A stretch of DNA of 6,520 bases from an uncultured Prevotella sp. (GTDB taxonomy: Bacteria > Bacteroidota > Bacteroidia > Bacteroidales > Bacteroidaceae), in the NCBI GenBank assembly GCA_934281565.1, contig CAKQXI010000127.1:1-6520 (forward strand). Direction: 5' to 3'. Under the pieces are notes generated by a model. That model was not told the origin of the DNA. It ran no database searches and was given only the letters and a program-made list of their open reading frames with translations. The position numbers and the translations under genes were made by a program. Shown one piece after another: positions 1 to 4,909 of this stretch. Each line of letters begins with the position of its first letter. The stretch's first letter is position 1.

Positions 1-339
1 GCAGTAGCATTGTTCAGTATGACAACTACTTTTGCAGCAGATGAGAATGCAAGTGCAACAACAGCAACAGCTGCTTACAACATGAATGTTAATATGGGTA
101 GCTTGACGGATGCCTTGAGTTTGAATATCGACCAGGCTGAGGCTGTGGCTGATGTGCATAAGAACTTCACTGCTGAAATGATGAATGCAGCAGTTGCTCC
201 AACAGAGGAACGCAAGGATATGGTTGACAAAGCCATTGCTAAGGATTTGAAGTACATGCATACCATCTTGTCAAATACCCAGTATCGCAAGTACTTGATG
301 TTGCTGAATGCTACTCTTGTAAACCGTGGCTTGAAATAA
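1..339 (+). CDS. Small exported helical protein, 5'-truncated (Spy/LTxxQ-like?)
   Basis: The frame is open from the first base, so the true start lies outside the window. The first 13 visible residues (AVALFSMTTTFAA) look like the end of a signal peptide, with cleavage expected before Asp14. The TTG at 10 and the ATG at 19 are therefore unlikely to be real starts. The mature part is about 99 residues. It begins with an Ala/Thr-rich linker and continues as mostly amphipathic helix, with no cysteines and no transmembrane segment. Two L-x-x-x-Q motifs (LNIDQ at visible residues 41-45 and LSNTQ at 90-94) recall the paired LTxxQ signatures of Spy/CpxP-like periplasmic proteins. That resemblance is only a suggestion, and I do not recognise the protein with certainty. 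It is followed by a strong terminator and is not co-transcribed with the flavodoxin gene downstream. A periplasmic location is inferred from the signal peptide. Confidence 0.75.
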   Translation, partial: AVALFSMTTTFAADENASATTATAAYNMNVNMGSLTDALSLNIDQAEAVADVHKNFTAEMMNAAVAPTEERKDMVDKAIAKDLKYMHTILSNTQYRKYLMLLNATLVNRGLK

Positions 340-382
340 GCCTCTTTGAGAGACAAGAATAAATTTTAAGAGAGAGATAATT

Positions 383-425
383 AAAAAAGCTGTAAATCGG
401 GTTCTTGCTGATTTGCAGCTTTTTT
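383..425 (+). terminator. Intrinsic terminator after the small exported protein
   Basis: Six A's, GC-containing stem and six T's form a 16-bp self-complementary stem (383-398 with 410-425) containing one G-U wobble, with an 11-nt loop. The A-tract and T-tract at the ends make it potentially bidirectional, but no minus-strand gene ends here. It separates the first gene from the flavodoxin promoter. Confidence 0.88.
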
Positions 426-478
426 GATTTTATATGTATAGTCAAGCGAGATAAGTCCCTGAAAAACATCCCCATAAA

Positions 479-513
479 TAGGTATTTAGGTGAAACCCTC
501 ATTTTTAGGTATT
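479..513 (+). repeat. Direct repeat TAGGTATT overlapping the flavodoxin -33 region
   Basis: TAGGTATT occurs at 479-486 and again at 506-513, 27 bp apart. The second copy runs into the ATTG of the -33 element. The first copy is part of the near-palindrome AAATAGGTATTT (476-487). The position suggests an operator for a regulator of the flavodoxin operon, but I cannot name one. No canonical Fur box is visible. Confidence 0.4.
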
Positions 514-542
514 GCAGCATTCGGAAAATCATCGTATCTTTG
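511..542 (+). promoter_or_regulatory. Bacteroidota-type promoter for flavodoxin-DUF2023 operon
   Basis: A perfect TATCTTTG -7 box lies at 535-542. It is preceded by ATTG (511-514), which serves as the -33 element with a 20-bp spacer, matching the known sigma-ABfr promoter layout (TTTG, about 20 bp, TAnnTTTG). Transcription should begin near 548-550, giving a leader of about 50 nt that is very A/T-rich. Confidence 0.8.
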
Positions 543-598
543 CAACCGTAAAAAGAAATGTAATAAAGAAATAATGTAATTAAAAGTATAATAAGACA

Positions 599-1093
599 AT
601 GAAATCAACAATTGTAATTTATGGTTCTTCTACAAGCACTTGCCAAGGGATTGCAGAGAGCATTGCTAATAAACTTGGCGTCGAGGCAGTAGATGTAGCA
701 AACATTGATGAGGCAACGGTAGCTAATCACGATAATCTCATTCTCGGAACTTCTACATGGGGTGCTGGCGAAATGCAAGATGATTGGTATGATGGTATCA
801 AGACTTTGAAGAGTGCAGGACTTTCTGGCAAGACAGTGGCTCTTTTTGGTTGCGGTGACTCTGAGTCTTATTCAGATACATTCTGTGGTGGAATGAAAGA
901 ACTTTATGATGCTTCCATTGATGCTGGTGCTACTGTTCTTGACGGTGTCTCGACAGAGGGTTATACATTTGATGACAGCGAGGCTGTAGTGGATGGAAAG
1001 TTCGTAGGTTTGGCTCTCGATGACGTGAATGAAGAAGATAAGACCGAAGAACGCATCAATTCTTGGATAGAAACAATCAAACCATCTCTCTGA
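599..1093 (+). CDS. fldA: Long-chain flavodoxin
   Basis: This is a 164-residue cytoplasmic FMN electron carrier, able to replace ferredoxin as a low-potential one-electron donor. It shows the alternating beta/alpha flavodoxin fold. The phosphate loop is at residues 9-16 (GSSTSTCQ). Trp54 in the 50s loop (TSTWG) and Tyr91 in the 90s loop (GCGDSESYSD) are placed to sandwich the isoalloxazine ring. FCGG follows at 95-98. The segment around 112-145 is the extra loop that defines long-chain flavodoxins. The phosphate loop departs from the usual T-G-N-T pattern: the Gly is Ser13 and the last Thr is Cys15. The ATG at 599 lies about 50 nt below a good promoter and gives the expected N-terminus (MKSTIVIYGSS). 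The gene ends in tandem in-frame stops (TGA TAG). The DUF2023 gene starts 4 nt after the TGA, so the two are surely co-transcribed. The family is certain, but the physiological partner is unknown. Confidence 0.95.
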   Translation: MKSTIVIYGSSTSTCQGIAESIANKLGVEAVDVANIDEATVANHDNLILGTSTWGAGEMQDDWYDGIKTLKSAGLSGKTVALFGCGDSESYSDTFCGGMKELYDASIDAGATVLDGVSTEGYTFDDSEAVVDGKFVGLALDDVNEEDKTEERINSWIETIKPSL

Positions 1094-1097
1094 TAGC

Positions 1098-1463
1098 ATG
1101 CAACAGGAAGTCGTTATGCCAGTAGACATGAAAGTTCTGATGAACCATATTTACGAATATAAGAAGGGAGTGCGCCAGATGGTACTCTTTACATTCAATA
1201 AGAAATATGAGTCTTTTGCCATAACTCGATTAGAACATCAGAATATTCATTATATTGTTCAGCCAGTGGGCAATAATCGCCTAAACTTGTTTTTTGGCAA
1301 GCGTGAATGTCTGGATGCTATCCGACTGATGGTTACCAAACCACTAAACCTACTCTCGCCCGAAGAGGATTTCATCCTGGGTGCGATGCTCGGTTATGAT
1401 ATATGTGCACAGTGCGAACGTTATTGTGAAAGAAAATGTCGTACGTGTTTGAATGCCCAGTAG
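1098..1463 (+). CDS. DUF2023 family protein with Cys-rich C-terminus
   Basis: I recognise the DUF2023 family from the N-terminal HIYEYKKG (residues 17-24 of the longest frame), PVGNNRLNLFFG (56-67) and SPEEDFILGAMLGYD (87-101). The function is unknown. The family is small (about 120 residues), presumably cytoplasmic, and by my recollection often sits next to a flavodoxin, as here. The start is uncertain. ATG 1098 gives 121 residues. ATG 1116 has an AGGAAG five bases upstream. ATG 1128 gives MKVLMNHIYEYKKG, which best fits the family N-terminus. The last 19 residues contain five cysteines as C-x2-C-x3-C-x3-C-x2-C (103, 106, 110, 114, 117), a pattern suited to binding a metal or iron-sulfur cluster. 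With the flavodoxin gene only 4 nt upstream, I infer a redox partner or regulator of that flavodoxin. The function is unproven. Confidence 0.88.
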   Translation: MQQEVVMPVDMKVLMNHIYEYKKGVRQMVLFTFNKKYESFAITRLEHQNIHYIVQPVGNNRLNLFFGKRECLDAIRLMVTKPLNLLSPEEDFILGAMLGYDICAQCERYCERKCRTCLNAQ

Positions 1464-1545
1464 ACGAAGACTTGTTTGAAACTTTTAGATAGAATCTTGT
1501 TCGCTAATAAAAAATAATTCATAATGTTTTTGTATAATATGTATT

Positions 1546-1577
1546 AGGGTGTCCGTGAGGATACCCTTTTATTTTTT
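1546..1577 (+). terminator. Intrinsic terminator of the flavodoxin-DUF2023 operon
   Basis: A nine-bp stem (1546-1554 with 1559-1567, one G-U pair) is capped by the stable GNRA-type tetraloop GTGA and followed by TTTTATTTTTT. It lies 82 nt after the DUF2023 stop codon and just upstream of the next promoter, so it closes the operon. Confidence 0.85.
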
Positions 1578-1604
1578 ACATAAACTCACATTTTTGATGT
1601 TTTC

Positions 1605-1636
1605 TTGCTTGCTAACGAATATATTTTGTATCTTTG
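1605..1636 (+). promoter_or_regulatory. Bacteroidota-type promoter for the epimerase-like gene
   Basis: A perfect TATCTTTG -7 box lies at 1629-1636, with TTG at 1605-1607 as the probable -33 element (21-bp spacer). A second TTG at 1609-1611 would give only 17 bp. The predicted transcript begins near 1642. The frame is open upstream to 1605, but translation from there would start inside the promoter, so the coding start must be the ATG at 1692. Confidence 0.72.
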
Positions 1637-1691
1637 CGCCATATATTTTAGCAAAGATAATTCAAATTTAAAGCATAAACATAGAAGTATT

Positions 1692-2771
1692 ATGGTAAAG
1701 AAAATCTGTATCATGGCTGGTGCTCGTCCTAATTTCATCAAGGTTGCACCGATAATTCGTGCCATCAAACGTGCTCATGAACAGGGTAAGGAGATTGACT
1801 ATCAGTTGGTATATGCTGGTCGGGAGGATGATGAGACTTTGGAAAGTTCACTCTTTGATGACTTGGAAATCGCCAAGCCTGATGTGTACTTGGGTGTGGA
1901 TTGTGAGAACCTGAATGAGCTGACAGGACAAGTGATGTCGAAGTTCGAGCATTATCTGCAACAGCATCCTACGGATGTGGTGATTGTGGTTGATGACTTG
2001 GCATCAACGATGGCTGCTTCTATTGTGACCAAGAAACAAGGCATCACTCTGGCACATATTGCGGCTGGTACAAGGAGTTTTGATATAACCATGCCTAAGG
2101 AAATCAACCGCTTGGTCATTGATGGATTGTCGGATATTCTTTTTACGGCAGGCATTTCAAACAACAGTATTGCCAACAAGGAGGGAGCCGAACTTTCTAA
2201 GGTTTACATGGTGGGTAATGTATTGATAGATAATATACGTTTCCTAAAGAATCGTTTCAAGCGACCTGCCATGATGGATGAGCTTGGCTTGAAAGAGGGC
2301 GAATACCTTGTGTTTACACTCAATAGGAAAGCCATTGTCAATGACAAGGAAAAGCTGTATAGGATGGTGAGAGTGATTGCCAATGAGGCACATTCCATGC
2401 CTGTGATAGCTCCTTTGAGAGGTAAGGCGAAAGAGAAGGTTGGATTGCTCCATACTGACATCCTCTTGGTGGAACCTCAGAGTTATCTTGACTTTTGTTA
2501 TCTCACCGCCCATGCCAAAGGTATCATCACCGACTCTGGAAACGTGGCAGAGGAAGCTACGTTCAACGGTGTGCCTTGTATCACGCTCAATAGCTATACC
2601 GAGCATATTGAGACTGTGAAAGAGGGTACAAACGAGTTGGTTGGTGAGGATGCCGACCGATTGGCGGAAATGATGCAATGCCTTTTGAAAGGCAAATGGA
2701 AGAAAGCGGGTATCCCAGATAGATGGGATGGACGGTCAGCAGAACGAATTGTCCAAATCTTAGCAGAATAA
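1692..2771 (+). CDS. UDP-GlcNAc 2-epimerase-fold protein with substituted active site
   Basis: This 359-residue protein matches the non-hydrolysing UDP-N-acetylglucosamine 2-epimerase (WecB/MnaA) family over its whole length, the usual size for the family. Recognisable blocks are the N-terminal AGARPNFIKVAPIIRAI (9-25), HIAAGTRSFDITMPKEINR (122-140), TDSGNVAEEATFNGVPCIT (280-298) and GTNELVG (312-318). Retained residues include Arg12, Lys17, Asp102, Arg140, Ser282 and Glu287. Many residues that are near-invariant in active enzymes differ: HVEAG Glu is Ala124, PEE first Glu is Lys136, the H(R) of the central TxHR block is Asn211, the His of PxHP is Arg243, the Arg of RDxTERPE is Asn300, and the H of GRHYDE is Glu45. 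True epimerases make UDP-ManNAc for surface polysaccharide. This one may have another substrate or be non-catalytic. No sugar-nucleotide gene lies beside it. ATG 1692 gives the family N-terminus. The frame is intact, so it is not a decayed gene. Confidence 0.88.
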   Translation: MVKKICIMAGARPNFIKVAPIIRAIKRAHEQGKEIDYQLVYAGREDDETLESSLFDDLEIAKPDVYLGVDCENLNELTGQVMSKFEHYLQQHPTDVVIVVDDLASTMAASIVTKKQGITLAHIAAGTRSFDITMPKEINRLVIDGLSDILFTAGISNNSIANKEGAELSKVYMVGNVLIDNIRFLKNRFKRPAMMDELGLKEGEYLVFTLNRKAIVNDKEKLYRMVRVIANEAHSMPVIAPLRGKAKEKVGLLHTDILLVEPQSYLDFCYLTAHAKGIITDSGNVAEEATFNGVPCITLNSYTEHIETVKEGTNELVGEDADRLAEMMQCLLKGKWKKAGIPDRWDGRSAERIVQILAE

Positions 2772-2772
2772 A

Positions 2773-3537
2773 CTATCTTTGTATCTCTGCCTTAGGAGGT
2801 ACGGGATAATTGTATTTGTCAAAATAGGAAGGTGTCTTGTTGTCATACCAGACACCTTCTATGTTCAGTCCAATAGAAAAGTTCTTGTTTACATTGTATT
2901 TTACACCTGCACCCAGCACGTTTGCGCCAGGCATTCCCATGCCATAGCCTCTTGGCATGATACCTCCAAAGCCCCACATCCCAGGATACATTCCGTATGG
3001 TGACATCCCATATAGTCCATAGCCATACCCCATGTATCGGTTATAGAACGAATTATAGTTGTTGGAAACGCTTAGTTGTCCATATACGTATGCTTCCCAA
3101 TGCTCATTAAATTTATATCCCATGATAGCATATAATCCTACATCATGAAAATTATCTCCACCCCAGTTGACATTGTTAAAGTATCCACCTCCTGCAATCC
3201 ATAGTTTGCCGTTCTTGGTGAGTGGAGTGAGATAACTGGCGTTGATAGTTTGGGAGAACCCTCCACGGTGAGGCACATTCTTTCCGAATGTCGCAAAGGC
3301 GGAGAGGTCGACAGAAGCATTGAAACCACTGTGTTTCTCTGTGACAGAAAAGTCTTGGTTCTTGACAGGCTTTCCATTGTAAATCATTTTCTTTCCAGCC
3401 TGTATAACTGTATCGCCAGGCAACAACCAGTCTTCCCTCGGACTGTCTGCACTGTGTAGTGGTCCGAAGTTCACTTGCTGGGCGTTCATCGGCAAACTGC
3501 ATATGATAAGCAATATAAAGTAATATAATTTTCCCAT
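2773..3537 (-). CDS. Secreted Gly/Tyr/Met-rich protein, probable outer-membrane barrel
   Basis: This 254-residue protein has a signal peptide at residues 1-19 (hydrophobic YYFILLIICSL, cleavage after MNA, mature start QQV). The rest is rich in short alternating polar/aromatic stretches such as KLWIAGGGYFNNVNW (111-125), HWEAYVYGQLSVSN (146-159) and a final NFSIGLNIEGVWYDN (219-233), as expected for amphipathic beta strands. Residues 165-204 form a low-complexity insert of YG, GYG, GM and PGM units, probably a flexible loop. I know similar proteins only as hypotheticals of Bacteroides and Prevotella. A cell-envelope role is inferred from signal peptide and strand pattern, and no function is assigned. 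The ATG at 3537 puts the signal peptide at the very N-terminus. The stop (TAG) lies one base from the stop of the epimerase-like gene on the other strand, with no terminator between them. Confidence 0.82.
   Translation of the reverse strand: MGKLYYFILLIICSLPMNAQQVNFGPLHSADSPREDWLLPGDTVIQAGKKMIYNGKPVKNQDFSVTEKHSGFNASVDLSAFATFGKNVPHRGGFSQTINASYLTPLTKNGKLWIAGGGYFNNVNWGGDNFHDVGLYAIMGYKFNEHWEAYVYGQLSVSNNYNSFYNRYMGYGYGLYGMSPYGMYPGMWGFGGIMPRGYGMGMPGANVLGAGVKYNVNKNFSIGLNIEGVWYDNKTPSYFDKYNYPVPPKAEIQR
2926..3045 (-). repeat. Low-complexity Gly/Tyr/Met-coding tract
   Basis: This tract codes for residues 165-204 of the secreted protein, where Gly, Tyr, Met and Pro make up most positions. Imperfect repeats of YGMxP/YGxGMP appear on the protein level (YGMSP, YGMYP, YGMGMP). 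On the DNA they show as repeated CCATA and CATNCC units. Such tracts often change length between strains, but this is inferred from the composition only. Confidence 0.6.
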
Positions 3538-3554
3538 TCTTTTCTATTTTTCGG

Positions 3555-3562
3555 CAAAAATA
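3555..3562 (-). promoter_or_regulatory. Probable -7 box for the secreted protein gene
   Basis: On the minus strand this reads TATTTTTG followed by C, a fit to TAnnTTTG. No convincing TTG -33 element lies about 20 bp upstream, and the implied leader is only about 10-12 nt, so the site is tentative. It is back-to-back with the sdaA promoter in a 131-bp divergent spacer. Confidence 0.42.
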
Positions 3563-3606
3563 CAAAGAAAGAATGAAAAACGCTCATTATTTTAGATTAA
3601 AATCAT

Positions 3607-3614
3607 TATCTTTG
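3607..3614 (+). promoter_or_regulatory. -7 box for sdaA
   Basis: Perfect TATCTTTG followed by CA, identical to the -7 boxes of the flavodoxin and YitT genes. The -33 region about 20 bp upstream has no clear TTTG. The predicted start near 3621 leaves a leader of about 48 nt before the ATG at 3669. Confidence 0.62.
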
Positions 3615-3668
3615 CAAACAATAACTTAATAGAATATAAAAAGGATACAGCTAACTAAAGCATGAGCT

Positions 3669-4898
3669 ATGAAATCGTTAAAAGAAATATATAGGATAGG
3701 AAAAGGACCTTCAAGCAGCCATACGATGGGACCTCAACGTGCTGCCAAACTCTTTTTGGAGCGTTGTGCCAATGCCGCTTTTTATGAGGTAACTTTGTAT
3801 GGAAGTCTTGCTGCGACAGGAAAGGGACACATGACCGATGTTGCCATAGAAGAAGTATTGCAACCCCACCATGCCGTCAAGATTATCTGGAAGCCACAAA
3901 TCTTCCTGCCGTTTCATCCTAACGGAATGAAGTTTGTGGGCAAGGACCTCAACGGTGATGTCATTGACGAATGGACGGTGTATAGCATCGGTGGAGGTGC
4001 TTTGTCGGATGGTACTGAGGGGCATGATGAACTGGGTGCCAAGGAGGTGTACGACTTGAATAAACTGGGCGACATCAAGCAGTGGTGCTATGACACTGGG
4101 CGTTCTTACTGGGAGTATGTCGAGAAATGTGAGGATGCGGATATCTGGGAATACTTGGAGACGATATGGCAGACAATGAAACAGGCTATCAAGCATGGTC
4201 TTGACCGTGAGGGTGTGTTGCCTGGTCCACTGAAGCTGCCTCGTAAAGCTGCCAATTATTACACCAAGGCAAAGGGATTTCGGGCATCGCTCCAGAGCCG
4301 TGGACTTGTATATTCCTATGCTCTTGCTGTAAGTGAGGAAAATGCTTCGGGTGGTATCATAGTGACAGCTCCTACTTGTGGTGCCTGTGGTGTCTTGCCT
4401 GCCGTTCTTTATCATATGCATACAGCCCATGAGATGAGCGAGCAACGTATCTTGCGAGCTTTGGCGACGGCTGGATTGGTGGGTAATGTGGTAAAGCACA
4501 ATGCTTCTATCAGTGGTGCCGACGTAGGTTGTCAAGGCGAGGTAGGTGTAGCTTGTGCGATGGCTTCAGCCGCTGCCTGTCAGCTTTTTGGGGGTAGCCC
4601 TGCACAGATAGAGTATGCAGCGGAAATGGGGTTGGAACATCATTTGGGAATGACGTGTGACCCTGTGTGTGGACTGGTCCAGATACCTTGCATTGAGCGT
4701 AATGCTTTTGCTGCGGCTCGTGCGTTGGATGCCGACCTTTATGCTTCTTTCTCTGATGGTCATCACAGTGTTTCTTTCGACCGTGTGGTAGAAGTGATGC
4801 GACAAACAGGGCACGATCTTCCCTCACTTTATAAGGAAACAAGCGAGGGAGGTCTTGCCAAGGGATTTGGTAAAGAGTTTGGAGCAGATGTGAAGTAA
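3669..4898 (+). CDS. sdaA: L-serine ammonia-lyase (L-serine dehydratase), iron-sulfur-dependent
   Basis: The enzyme deaminates L-serine to pyruvate and ammonia in the cytosol using a [4Fe-4S] cluster. At 409 residues it is a single-chain enzyme, a little shorter than E. coli SdaA (about 454). The beta-type domain comes first, with GPSSSHTMGP (13-22), YGSLAATGKGH (44-54) and SIGGGA (106-111). The catalytic alpha-type domain follows, with APTCGACG (234-241), KHNASISGADVGCQGEVG (276-293) and GMTCDPVCGLVQIPC (327-341). Cys288, Cys330 and Cys341 have spacings of 42 and 11, equal to the three cluster ligands 343/385/396 of the Legionella enzyme as I recall them. The C-terminal tail (after TSEGGLA) has no cysteine, although the Legionella enzyme ends in one that caps the cluster. 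Cys334 is an extra cysteine in the loop. ATG 3669 gives the family N-terminus (MKSLKEIYRIGKGPSSSH). It stands alone and probably serves amino-acid catabolism. Confidence 0.95.
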   Translation: MKSLKEIYRIGKGPSSSHTMGPQRAAKLFLERCANAAFYEVTLYGSLAATGKGHMTDVAIEEVLQPHHAVKIIWKPQIFLPFHPNGMKFVGKDLNGDVIDEWTVYSIGGGALSDGTEGHDELGAKEVYDLNKLGDIKQWCYDTGRSYWEYVEKCEDADIWEYLETIWQTMKQAIKHGLDREGVLPGPLKLPRKAANYYTKAKGFRASLQSRGLVYSYALAVSEENASGGIIVTAPTCGACGVLPAVLYHMHTAHEMSEQRILRALATAGLVGNVVKHNASISGADVGCQGEVGVACAMASAAACQLFGGSPAQIEYAAEMGLEHHLGMTCDPVCGLVQIPCIERNAFAAARALDADLYASFSDGHHSVSFDRVVEVMRQTGHDLPSLYKETSEGGLAKGFGKEFGADVK

Positions 4899-4909
4899 TC
4901 CTTTTCTTT

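Noticed and set aside
1605..1691. N-terminal extension of the epimerase-like protein from the first start codon in the frame
   Set aside because: The first 29 codons cover the predicted -33 and -7 boxes and code for nothing like the family N-terminus. The ATG at 1692 gives the expected MVKKICIMAGARPNF start.
2244..2678. Minus-strand open frame of 144 codons
   Set aside because: It lies wholly inside the epimerase-like gene in antisense, has no promoter box and no recognisable domain. The plus-strand frame clearly codes.
2763..2790. Weak inverted repeat GCAGA/TCTGC at the convergent junction
   Set aside because: The stem is only 5 bp with an 18-nt loop and has no T-tract, so it is not accepted as a terminator.
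3711..4535. Minus-strand open frame of 274 codons
   Set aside because: It is antisense to sdaA, whose frame has all family motifs. The antisense translation is Ser/Thr/Arg/Gln-rich without domain features, a normal shadow of a well-coded gene.
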